From: Chloroflexi bacterium 54-19
GTDB lineage: Bacteria; Chloroflexota; Chloroflexia; Chloroheliales; Chloroheliaceae
DNA length: 50,255 nt
Assembly (NCBI GenBank): GCA_001898225.1
Contig: MKTJ01000070.1
Span: 1 to 50,255, forward strand
Reading direction: 5' to 3'
Part shown: positions 9,285 through 17,354 of the stretch, in pieces
Position numbering within the stretch: the stretch's first letter is position 1
Layout of the letters: every line of letters starts with the position of its first letter
Program-made: the position numbers and the translations under genes
Notes under the pieces: generated by a model
The model's input: the letters and a program-made list of their open reading frames with translations, nothing else
Told to the model about the DNA's origin: nothing
Database searches by the model: none

Positions 9285-12200
9285 TCAACCCCGGCAAAAT
9301 GTTAAAGCCAGTTCGACAAGCCTAACTAGAGTTAGCCCTTTGGCTTCTTCACTTAACTGAGAATACACACTCTCGCCAAGCGCCCGCCGGGCAGATTCTA
9401 AAGATTGGTCAAGCGGATTAAGGTAAAGGTGTTCGATAACAAATCCGTGTTCGGAGGCAAGGTGTAGGGCTCCCTCTCCTAAAAGGACTGCTTCAGAATG
9501 ATGTCCAGAAGAACCAACAAGAAAACTCATTTCAGCCAGACCATAGATAGAAAGGTAGATATTATCCATCCTGGTGGCGATTTTAAAAGCAGTTTCCAGG
9601 AATTGAAGCCCGGCAGCGATCTGACCAAGATGGTAGGCGGCCAAAGCCCGGTCAATCAGAATATTACACTGGCCGTAAAGATGCCCTATTTCTTCAAAGA
9701 CTTGTTGTGCCTGTTTGTAATACTGGTCAGCCTGGGCATAATCCTCTTCCGAAACCGCCAGCAAGCCAAGATTGTTAAATGTAATTGCTCTTTCAAGGGG
9801 ACGATTCAATTTCTCCAGTAAAAGTAGGCTCTCCTGATAGTAAGACCGGGCCAGAGCAAATTTTTGCTGGCGACTGGCAATCGTGCCCAGATTGGTCAGA
9901 GCGGTGATAGTGCCACTTTCATCATCCAACTTGCGGTAGATTTCGAGACATTTGTTATGGTAGAAAAAGGCTTTTTCAAATTGTCCTTTTTCTGAGGCCA
10001 GGGCTGCTAAACCGTTATAGCATTTTGCCAACCCCAATTGGTTGCCTAACCGGCTAAAGATTGCCAGGCTTTCCTCGACCAGCTTTTCGCCCAGGCTCAT
10101 TTCTCCCTTTTGAAAAACCAAGACTGAAAATCTAAATTTTATCTCGGCAATACCTTCCTGGTCGTTTTGAGCCTCTTTGTAATCTAGTAGCTGCTGGTAA
10201 AATTTTAAGGTAGTCTGATAATCCCCCTGTTTCCAGGTAATGGAAGTAAGCAAATCCAGGATTTGCATACTCTGGTCAATTTCCCAGTCCTTTGACCGTT
10301 TCAGGAGATCTTCCAGGTAATGGTGTGCTTGCTGATGATAACCCTGGATTTCCCAGTAAGCGGTCAGAGACTTTGCCAGCCGGATGGTAATATCCAGGTC
10401 GTTTTCTTCGGCCCAATGAAGGGCATTTAGAATTTCGGCATAATTCTGACCTAGCCTTTTGACCGCATTCTGGGCCTCACTTCCACTGAGATTGGTAGAG
10501 GCGCTCTCGGCTAACCCGGCAAAATAAGTGGCATGGCGTTTTTGCAACTCAAAAGCTTCGCCATTAATTAATAATTGTTCAAAACCATATTCGGCCAGGG
10601 TCTTGAGGATTCCAAACCGCTTTTGACCATCCGGGTTCCTCTGAAGCATCAACAGATTTTTTGTAACCAGCAAGTTTAACCACTCAACAATTTTCCCACT
10701 TGAAACAGTGCCGGTGAAAGCATCGTTTTGACCCGGCTTATTTTCCGAAAATTCCGGTGAAATATCGAGGTTAAAGATGACACAGGCCGCCTTTTCGTCA
10801 AGACTGTCGGCCACCACGCTCATAAAGCGGAAAACCTGCTGCAATTCAGGTTTTAAGGGCTGGTAACTCCAGGTGATTGTAGATTTAATAGCCTGTTGCC
10901 GTTCGTCGGCGTCAACCGGGCCACCCACCAGGACTTTCATCCGGCGGTCTAACCGGGTCATCAAATCTTCCAACGAAGTCGTCCGGCTGGCTGCCGCTGC
11001 CAGTTCAATTGCCAGGGGCAGCCCTTCTAATCTGATACAAATCTGAATTATGGTCGGAGCATTTTCCACCGTAAGCTCGAAGTCCGGATCAAGCGCCTTT
11101 ATCCGGTCGGTCAAAAGTTGGATTGAAGGGTTCTTCAAGAGCTGAGGTGGCAGGATTTGCTCATCTTTTTTGGGCAGAGCCAGAGGTTTGACCGGATAAA
11201 GTTGCTCCCCATAGAGGTTGAGGTGTTCCCGGCTTGTAACCAGGATTTTAAGGCCGGGTGAGCTTTTTAAAAGATCCGCTACAATAGGTGCCGCTACCAG
11301 TATTTGCTCAAAGTTATCCAGAATTAATAATTGATAGCGATTTCTGAGGTAGTCTTTCAGATTTTCCAAAAGGGAAAGTTGTGGATCGATATTGAGGCTC
11401 AGGGCTTGTACCATACACAAAATTAACTCGTCCGGCGAATGGAAGGAGGCCAGGGGTACAAAAATAATCCCGTCTTTGAACTGGCTATCGCGGGACAGTT
11501 CCATGGCCAGTTCCGTCGCCAGCCGGGTTTTGCCGCTACCACCCACCCCGGTTAAAGTTAAAAGGCGCACGGACGGTTGGCTTAAAAGCTCCCTTATTCG
11601 CTCCATTTCGATCTTCCGGCCCACCATCGAAGTCAACGGATAGGGGAAATTGGTACTTAAGGGGGTGTTTGGAGAATTTTTTGGAATTTGGACCGGTTCT
11701 TCTACTTCGCGGGACAGACCGGTCGCAGGAGCTTTACCAGGCAGACTTTTGCCATCCCTGATTTGGTGATACAAAACTTTTGTAGCCTGGCTGGGCTCAA
11801 CCTGCAATTCTTCTTGTAGAAGTTTTTTGCACCACCTATAAAAATCGAGGGCATTTTGTCGCTGGCCACTAATATACAACAGGCGCATGTACTGGCGGTG
11901 AGCTTCCTCGTTAAATGGGTCCAGGTCGAGCCAGCGCCGGGCATATTTTAGAGCCGGGACATAGTTACCAAGTTCAAGGTAGCTTTCGACCAATTCCTGC
12001 AATGCTCCAAAAATCATTTGCTCAAACAATTGTTGCTGGGCAAACTGCCATTGTTCAAACCTGGGGCAATTTCGTAAATACCAACCGGCAAAAAATGGCC
12101 CCTTATAAAGTTCGACCGCCGCTGCCAGTTCGGCTAGCGCTTCAGTCTGAGCGTGGTTGCGGGGAAGACTGCGTGATTTTTCCAGGTGCTCTTGCATCAG

Positions 12201-12503
12201 TTGGATGTCCAGGGAAATAGAAGCGCTCGGCCTGATGCCTATTTGATGGTGGGTGGCAATCAAATGATCTTTGAGCATGGGGCGCAGTTGTGTCAAGGCC
12301 ACCCGCAAGCTGTTTAACGCTGCACCCGGCTCGTCGTTTTCCCAGAATAAATCTGCCAGGACTTCCCGTGAATAAGCCTGCTTGTTACAGATAAGATAAA
12401 TAAGGAGAGCTTCAGCTTTGCGAGTTATGGAGGGTGGCTTAACCTGGCCGGACAGGTTAAGGCTGACCTCACCGAGGGTTGTAATCTGAATATCAGGTGT
12501 CAT
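9285..12503 (-). CDS. AfsR/SARP-like transcriptional regulator: OmpR-type DNA-binding, BTAD, ATPase and TPR repeats
   Basis: About 1072 residues from the ATG at 12501-12503; a TTG two codons upstream is also possible. The N-terminus (about 5-95) is a winged-helix SARP domain (RKAEALLIYLICNKQ...SREVLADLFW). It is followed by the bacterial transcriptional activator domain (about 100-250, LYKGPFFAGW...EELQVEPS). The central STAND-type ATPase has a Walker A GVGGSGKT at 321-328, a Walker-B-like LLILDNFEQI near 395, and GLPLAIELAAA, typical of AfsR/LuxR-type NTPases. The C-terminal 400 residues hold tetratricopeptide repeats (YNGLAALASEKGQFEKAFFY, TNLGTIASRQQKFALARSYY). In actinomycetes such proteins switch on secondary metabolism. 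No biosynthetic cluster is present here, so the target is unknown; the RGS gene diverges from it across 426 bp. Confidence 0.93.
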   Translation of the reverse strand: MTPDIQITTLGEVSLNLSGQVKPPSITRKAEALLIYLICNKQAYSREVLADLFWENDEPGAALNSLRVALTQLRPMLKDHLIATHHQIGIRPSASISLDIQLMQEHLEKSRSLPRNHAQTEALAELAAAVELYKGPFFAGWYLRNCPRFEQWQFAQQQLFEQMIFGALQELVESYLELGNYVPALKYARRWLDLDPFNEEAHRQYMRLLYISGQRQNALDFYRWCKKLLQEELQVEPSQATKVLYHQIRDGKSLPGKAPATGLSREVEEPVQIPKNSPNTPLSTNFPYPLTSMVGRKIEMERIRELLSQPSVRLLTLTGVGGSGKTRLATELAMELSRDSQFKDGIIFVPLASFHSPDELILCMVQALSLNIDPQLSLLENLKDYLRNRYQLLILDNFEQILVAAPIVADLLKSSPGLKILVTSREHLNLYGEQLYPVKPLALPKKDEQILPPQLLKNPSIQLLTDRIKALDPDFELTVENAPTIIQICIRLEGLPLAIELAAAASRTTSLEDLMTRLDRRMKVLVGGPVDADERQQAIKSTITWSYQPLKPELQQVFRFMSVVADSLDEKAACVIFNLDISPEFSENKPGQNDAFTGTVSSGKIVEWLNLLVTKNLLMLQRNPDGQKRFGILKTLAEYGFEQLLINGEAFELQKRHATYFAGLAESASTNLSGSEAQNAVKRLGQNYAEILNALHWAEENDLDITIRLAKSLTAYWEIQGYHQQAHHYLEDLLKRSKDWEIDQSMQILDLLTSITWKQGDYQTTLKFYQQLLDYKEAQNDQEGIAEIKFRFSVLVFQKGEMSLGEKLVEESLAIFSRLGNQLGLAKCYNGLAALASEKGQFEKAFFYHNKCLEIYRKLDDESGTITALTNLGTIASRQQKFALARSYYQESLLLLEKLNRPLERAITFNNLGLLAVSEEDYAQADQYYKQAQQVFEEIGHLYGQCNILIDRALAAYHLGQIAAGLQFLETAFKIATRMDNIYLSIYGLAEMSFLVGSSGHHSEAVLLGEGALHLASEHGFVIEHLYLNPLDQSLESARRALGESVYSQLSEEAKGLTLVRLVELALTFCRG

Positions 12504-12929
12504 AGGCAATTTTGACCGGCTGTGATGTCCAACTCATTCTAAAGGCAGAATTTTCTAAAAACCAGGGTTTAGTCTGAACCAAACTACCTTTCACTTTTCC
12601 AATTATACAGGATTTGTTTATAAAGGTTAGTTGGAATCTATTACCAATTTATTTTGGATGTTTTTAATGCCGATTTTAAGGCTTTATTTAATGATCATTT
12701 AATGCTCGGAAAATATAATTTCTTTAACCTGTATTTAGTCTGGGCCAAGCAAGTCAAGTGAGTGCAAAAGGGCCCAAGCCATAAGTAGACAGGAAACTGC
12801 CACCTTCCCAGATTGTTGCCTGGTATTGAGCGCCCCAACGGGTGAAAAAGAAGTTTTTTGAACTGCCTGACTGAACCAAATTACCTGAAAATCGACCGGC
12901 CCGCGCCGGACTAAAGGAGCCACTGGATT
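12504..12929. other. Divergent intergenic region
   Basis: This 426-bp stretch separates the divergent AfsR-like and RGS-domain genes and must hold both promoters. It is AT-rich near 12600-12725. I see no ORF with a ribosome site and no clear palindromic operator. Confidence 0.5.
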
Positions 12930-13661
12930 ATGCCTTCCCCACAGAAAACCAACCGGCAAACTCGCCCACATGACCTAGATGACCAGTACCCGGCGGCCCA
13001 GGCTGAAAACGAAAACCAGGAGACCTACCACCAATCTGCAAATGGGGGGGTGACCGGCGAAACTCATCCTTCAGTTTTGCGAAGGGTCATACTCAATCCT
13101 GCCACCGCCACACCGGCCACGATTCTTGGTTTACAGGCCCAGTTCGGCAACCAGGCAGTCCAGCGACTGCTGGCAAATCGGACGACGACCACCACGGTGC
13201 AAAGGGGTTTTCTGGGAGATTTGAAGAAAAATCTCAAAATTGCTTTCGCTACCAAAAAGAAAAAGGACGTTCTAAAAGACATGGATGATGAAGGCAGACT
13301 CAACGCTCTGTTTGCCGACACAGCCGGTCGTAAATTTTTCTCCGATTATTGTAAAGCGGAGTTTTCCATAGAAAACTTTAATGCTTACGATTTTATCCTG
13401 AAATATAAGGCAGCCGGGCAACCTTTTGAAATGGCCCAGCAGTTTCAAAACCGTTTTATCGGAAGGAACGCCGAAGAAGAATTAAATATTCCCTCCAATG
13501 TTAATGTAACTTTCAACAAGGTTATGGCGGAATCTAATCCTGGCAATTACCTGGTCAAAGAAGTGAAGGATGCTGTAATAACTAATCTGCTGGACACCTT
13601 ATCACGTTTCAAAACAACGCCCCTTTACGGACAATGGCTGAACTCTGCTTATACCGGTTGA
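12930..13661 (+). CDS. RGS-domain protein with an eCIS-cargo-like N-terminal leader
   Basis: A 243-residue protein; the ATG follows AAAGGAG with 10-base spacing. Residues 1-60 are polar and disordered. Residues 61-92 read TPATILGLQAQFGNQAVQRL and then a Thr run and VQRG, matching the LQ..GN.AVQRL motif common in DUF4157/eCIS-associated cargo proteins. Residues about 123-235 match the RGS fold, normally a eukaryotic GTPase-activating domain for G-alpha subunits. Conserved positions present are EFSIENF (144-150, compare E-x-S-x-E-N), ELNI with Asn186 (compare Asn128 of RGS4), and D222...R226-F227...LY near the end (compare Asp163, Arg167, Phe168). The key G-alpha-contact residues are thus largely kept. 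No GTPase gene is nearby. Domain assignments are by eye; a role as an injected effector is inference. Confidence 0.75.
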   Translation: MPSPQKTNRQTRPHDLDDQYPAAQAENENQETYHQSANGGVTGETHPSVLRRVILNPATATPATILGLQAQFGNQAVQRLLANRTTTTTVQRGFLGDLKKNLKIAFATKKKKDVLKDMDDEGRLNALFADTAGRKFFSDYCKAEFSIENFNAYDFILKYKAAGQPFEMAQQFQNRFIGRNAEEELNIPSNVNVTFNKVMAESNPGNYLVKEVKDAVITNLLDTLSRFKTTPLYGQWLNSAYTG

Positions 13662-13770
13662 TTGGCTAGCTGGAAAGAAATTATGGAAAAGAACCGGAAG
13701 TGGTTACGGGTATTTTGCGCAGGCCCTACAAGATATTCCAACCCGGTTGGGATTAAAGGAGTCCACGGTT

Positions 13771-14094
13771 TTGTCAGATAATTTTGCAAGTGCCTTTTCA
13801 CATGAGTCTTCTAATAGCGGGGCGGAAGTTTCGATGGGGTTTGTGGCGGCTTTCAAGGACTATCGTCAGGATAAATACGGCCATTTCACCTTACCAGACT
13901 GCAAACAGACCTACCTTGAAATTTTCCGCCGGATAATTGAAATCGAACCGACCATTTGTCACGCCGGTTATATCCTGGTAAATATTCGGCAACCTCGCCA
14001 GAATATTGGCCTTGAGTCGGTTGAATATCATAAAGAAGAAATTCAAGCGCTTCTGGCAATGCTACGCAAGCCCGGAATCCTCCGCCACATTTGA
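13771..14094 (+). CDS. Small hypothetical protein downstream of the RGS gene
   Basis: From a TTG at 13771 with AAAGGAG nine bases upstream, the product has 107 residues (FASAFSHESSNSG...DYRQDKYGHFTLPDC...HIRQP-like end). A TTG at 13747 would add 8 residues. The same frame is open back to 13642 without any ATG and reads plausibly there (WKRTGSGYGYFAQALQDIP). The true protein could therefore be longer, through a frameshift or an unusual start overlapping the RGS stop at 13661. I recognise no domain. Being 110 bp behind the RGS gene and co-directional, it is probably co-transcribed and could be an immunity or partner protein, but nothing in the sequence proves this. Confidence 0.45.
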   Translation: MSDNFASAFSHESSNSGAEVSMGFVAAFKDYRQDKYGHFTLPDCKQTYLEIFRRIIEIEPTICHAGYILVNIRQPRQNIGLESVEYHKEEIQALLAMLRKPGILRHI

Positions 14095-14172
14095 GCTATG
14101 CATATGCATCAGGCTACAGAAAAACCGGGTTTAGCTAATTAATCCGGTCGAAATGGGGCTGGTTACAATCGA

Positions 14173-14208
14173 AAACTGACTGGCGCAAACCAGGTTTGCA
14201 CCAGTTTT
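14173..14208. terminator. Putative bidirectional terminator between convergent genes
   Basis: A hairpin with core GCAAACC/GGTTTGC and imperfect outer arms AAAACTG.../CCAGTTTT. It lies between the stop of the plus-strand small ORF (14094) and the stop of the minus-strand aldo/keto reductase (14278). T-rich sequence follows on the plus strand. Confidence 0.4.
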
Positions 14209-14277
14209 GTAGTTTCCTTTTGTTCCTGTTTTACCCCTACTCCAACCGTGGTAAGGTTAGAACCGGGTGGTCCCGAC

Positions 14278-15306
14278 TCAGCGTGTGGGAAAAGGATTGC
14301 GTTCGGAAAAATTCCGCTGATGCCAGTACGGATAAATCGGCGTGACGGCGCTTGCAGAGTCGAGTGCCGCCATTTGGTCAGCCGTAAGCGACCAGGTGAG
14401 AGCATCCAGGTTATCACGTAACTGCGTTTCGTTGCGCGCCCCTATAACAAGCGAAGATACAGTAGGACGCTGCAAAAGCCAGTTGAGGCCGATCTGCGAG
14501 AGAGTTTTGCCGGTCTGGGCCGCGATTTCATCCATCACATCGACAATTCCGAATAGTGTTTCGTCGCTGACCGATTGGCTGGTTTCCGAAGTCACCCGGA
14601 CCCGACTGTCCTGGGGTACAGGCTGGTTGCGGCGCACTTTGCCGGTCAACCGCCCCTGCGCCAATGGACTCCAGACAAGGGCACTTACCCGCTGATTGAT
14701 TGCCAGCGGCATCAACTCCCACTCGTATTCTCGCCCGGCCAACGAATAGTAAACTTGATGGGCTACGTAGCGTTCGAGGCCATATTTTTCGGAGACTGCA
14801 AGCGATTTCATCAGATGCCAACCGGAGAAGTTAGAGCAGGCAATATAGCGCACCTTGCCACTGTGCACAAGGTCGTCGAGGGTGCGTAAAGTTTCTTCCA
14901 CCGGCGTGAGCGCATCGAAACCATGCATGTGGTAAACGTCAATATAATCGGTGCCCAGGCGGCGCAAGCTGGCTTCGCAGGCCCGCAGCAGGTGGTGCCG
15001 CGAGGAGCCAAGCCCGTTGGGGCCGGGTTCACTTCGAAAAGTCGCCTTGGTGGAAAGCAAGACCTGGTCGCGTCGCCCCTTTATGGCCTGCCCCAGGATT
15101 TCCTCGGCCATTCCATTAGAATACCCATCGGCAGTATCAAAAAAATTAAGGCCTGCTTCAAGAGCGATGTCAACGAGGCGGGTGGCCTCTTCCACCTGGG
15201 TATTGCCCCAGTTGCTAAAGAATTTACCAGCCCCTCCAAAGGTAGCTGTACCAAAGGTTAGTACCGGCACTTTCAAGCCTGAACCACCAAGCTGGCGGTA
15301 TTCCAT
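14278..15306 (-). CDS. Aldo/keto reductase
   Basis: A 342-residue NADPH-dependent oxidoreductase of the aldo/keto reductase superfamily, cytosolic, with a TIM barrel. The catalytic tetrad is visible: Asp57 in FDTAD, Tyr62 in GYSNG, Lys87 in STKAT and His128 in YHMHGFD. The C-terminal cofactor-binding region has the typical SSLVIGARNETQLRDNL. It resembles the YghZ/general stress protein 69 group. AAGGAG lies seven bases before the ATG. The gene stands alone. The substrate cannot be predicted; it might be a sugar aldehyde or a xenobiotic carbonyl. Confidence 0.93.
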   Translation of the reverse strand: MEYRQLGGSGLKVPVLTFGTATFGGAGKFFSNWGNTQVEEATRLVDIALEAGLNFFDTADGYSNGMAEEILGQAIKGRRDQVLLSTKATFRSEPGPNGLGSSRHHLLRACEASLRRLGTDYIDVYHMHGFDALTPVEETLRTLDDLVHSGKVRYIACSNFSGWHLMKSLAVSEKYGLERYVAHQVYYSLAGREYEWELMPLAINQRVSALVWSPLAQGRLTGKVRRNQPVPQDSRVRVTSETSQSVSDETLFGIVDVMDEIAAQTGKTLSQIGLNWLLQRPTVSSLVIGARNETQLRDNLDALTWSLTADQMAALDSASAVTPIYPYWHQRNFSERNPFPTR

Positions 15307-15673
15307 TCTTTTTCTCCTTTGTTGGTATTCTTGTTTCTTAACAGATCTACCGGTAATTCTACTAATGATGCTTCGACTTATCTAATCTTACCGCCATTCC
15401 ATTTGACTACTGGCGCATTCGCAACAGGCCGTGACACAACGAGTTTCATAAGTTGCCACTCTTGCCTTCCTGAGTACGGGGTGCCAGGTCTAAATTATTT
15501 GGTTTCAATTTGGTTCTAAAAGTTATTTTTATAGATAAATAGATAGATTGGTTATAAAATACGGCTTAACAACGGAGATATGCAAAAATTATCCGTGCTC
15601 TAAAAGTGAGTAGGGTTAATTTGGCTTCTTTCCAGGTAATAACGGTGAGTTGAGTCTGCAATCAGGAGGGTAT
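15307..15673. other. Divergent intergenic region
   Basis: These 367 bp hold the promoters of the aldo/keto reductase (minus) and the YdeI-like gene (plus). A TA-rich tract near 15525-15560 is a reasonable promoter region. No ORF or operator stands out. Confidence 0.4.
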
Positions 15674-16252
15674 ATGCCGACACCGAAAGAACTTATGATT
15701 CTGCCTTTTGCTTCAGCTTTTTTATGGAAACAATGGTTAGCCGAACATTTTTCACAGGCGGATGGAGTCTGGTTAAAAATTGCCAAGAAAGAGTCGAAAA
15801 TTGCCTCAGTGACCTACGATGAAGCCCTCGATGAAGCGCTCTGTTATGGCTGGATTGATGGGCAACGCAAAAGCTTTGATAATAATTATTTTCTTCAAAA
15901 ATTTACTCCTCGACGACCAGGAAGTTTGTGGTCAAAGCGTAACATTAATAAAGTCGCCGAGCTAACCGCCGCGAACAGGATGCATTCTTCCGGCCTGGCT
16001 GAGGTTGAAACAGCCAGGGCTGATGGCCGGTGGGAAGCAGCTTATGATTCGGCCAGGAATATGGTAATTCCGGAAGATTTTCTGGTGGCTTTGGAAGAAA
16101 ACAATCAAGCTAAGGTCACTTTTGAGACCCTCAACCAGACCAATCTTTACACAATTGTCTGGCGTTTACAAACAGCCAGGAACCCGGAGACCAGGAGGCG
16201 GCGCCTTGAAACAATCCTGGCTACATTAGAAAAAGGCGAAAAATTTCATTAG
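15674..16252 (+). CDS. YdeI/OmpD-associated family protein
   Basis: About 192 residues from an ATG directly behind AGGAGGGTAT; an upstream in-frame TTG at 15650 is less likely. Family signatures are the early DGVWLKIAKKES, then DEALCYGWIDGQR and FTPRRPGSLWSKRNINKV, which are diagnostic for the YdeI (bacteriocin-protection) family. The C-terminal tail (IVWRLQTARNPETRRRRLETIL) matches the family ending. Members are small cytosolic proteins linked to cell-envelope stress, but the biochemical activity is not established. Monocistronic, with a terminator ten bases after the stop. Confidence 0.9.
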   Translation: MPTPKELMILPFASAFLWKQWLAEHFSQADGVWLKIAKKESKIASVTYDEALDEALCYGWIDGQRKSFDNNYFLQKFTPRRPGSLWSKRNINKVAELTAANRMHSSGLAEVETARADGRWEAAYDSARNMVIPEDFLVALEENNQAKVTFETLNQTNLYTIVWRLQTARNPETRRRRLETILATLEKGEKFH

Positions 16253-16261
16253 GTAAACCTG

Positions 16262-16286
16262 CTTCCCCCAAAAGGGGGTCTTTTTT
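16262..16286 (+). terminator. Rho-independent terminator of the YdeI-like gene
   Basis: CCCCC AAAA GGGGG hairpin followed by TCTTTTTT, ten bases past the stop at 16252. A textbook intrinsic terminator on the plus strand. Confidence 0.9.
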
Positions 16287-16373
16287 GCAAATGAAGTTTT
16301 ATGTAAAGTGGAGTTTTGGTGTGATCACAAGTTTGTGTTGTAACTCGCCATAAACGGGTGCAACATCAACCGC

Positions 16374-17354
16374 TCAAGAGTGTTTTCTTCGGACATAGAA
16401 TAAACTTTGAATGCCAATAAAAAGCAGCGTGAGAATACCTACTCCAATCCTGGTCCACCATGAGCTCAAGGTGCCATTATATTGAAGGATTGATATGATC
16501 GTGCCCTCTATTAGTACGCCGAACAGGGTGCCTACGACATTGCCAACCCCACCGGTTAACAACGTGCCGCCCATCACCACTGAAGCGATAGCATCAAGTT
16601 CCAAACCCGTAGCGAACTGGCCGTAGCCCGCAAGAAGCGAGATACTGAAGACGATACCTGCCAGAGCTGAGCAGAAGCCACTGATAGAATAAACAATTAT
16701 TTTCGTCTGGCCGACCGGTAAACCCATCAGCCTGGCAGATTGCTCATTATTTCCAATGGCGTAGATAGTGCGTCCAAAGCGAGTGAAGTACATTATAAAG
16801 ACCGCAATAATCAGTAGCAGCGGACCCACCAGCGAAGGTATATACACATAGGCTTTTTCGATAAACGGAATTGGAATCTGGGTGAGCGCGAGGTCTTTGT
16901 AAAAGCTATCTTTGATAGTCACGGAGGTAAGGCTGATAATGTAGGCTAAACCACGCGCCAAAAAGAGCCCCATTAGAGTTGCGATAAACGGCTGGACCTT
17001 GAAGAAATGAATAATGCTACCCATTATGCAACCAAGGGCAGTTCCCATGATCAACATCAAGGGCATCACTATGGCCGGACTCACACCAATCTTTAGAAGG
17101 GCCGCCGAAGCAGCCGTAGTCAGGGCCAGCACTCCACCTACTGAAAGGTCTATACCTCCCGTGAGCATCACCAAGGTCATTCCAATACCTACTATCAACA
17201 GAGCGCCATTGTTGATAAACAGGTTAAAGAACGCCTGGGGCTTCTGCATGGCGGGATACAACTGCGCACCAATTATGTAGGCGAGGATGAATACAGTGAT
17301 AGTCGTCAGTAATGGACCGTGACTAAAGAAATAGAGCTTAACCCGTTGTGTCAT
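16374..17354 (-). CDS. yjfF: Sugar ABC transporter permease, YjfF-like
   Basis: A 326-residue inner-membrane permease of the RbsC/BPD_transp_2 family. It shows about nine hydrophobic segments and the family signature MLTGGIDLSVGGVLALT near residue 70. The characteristic ALAGIVFS and VVMGGTLLTGGVGNVVGTLFG blocks follow in the C-terminal half. The start overlaps the end of the preceding permease by 17 bp, so translation is probably coupled. It is the last gene of a Q-R-T-F order identical to E. coli ytfQ-ytfR-ytfT-yjfF, the galactofuranose importer. The gene name rests on that order and on the clear YtfQ similarity of the binding proteins. The actual sugar may differ. Confidence 0.88.
   Translation of the reverse strand: MTQRVKLYFFSHGPLLTTITVFILAYIIGAQLYPAMQKPQAFFNLFINNGALLIVGIGMTLVMLTGGIDLSVGGVLALTTAASAALLKIGVSPAIVMPLMLIMGTALGCIMGSIIHFFKVQPFIATLMGLFLARGLAYIISLTSVTIKDSFYKDLALTQIPIPFIEKAYVYIPSLVGPLLLIIAVFIMYFTRFGRTIYAIGNNEQSARLMGLPVGQTKIIVYSISGFCSALAGIVFSISLLAGYGQFATGLELDAIASVVMGGTLLTGGVGNVVGTLFGVLIEGTIISILQYNGTLSSWWTRIGVGILTLLFIGIQSLFYVRRKHS

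Noticed and set aside
13683..13779. Short ATG frame (begins MEKNRKWLRVF) between the RGS gene and the next ORF
   Set aside because: Only about 32 codons, a weak ribosome site, and it overlaps the better-supported frame with the AAAGGAG site.
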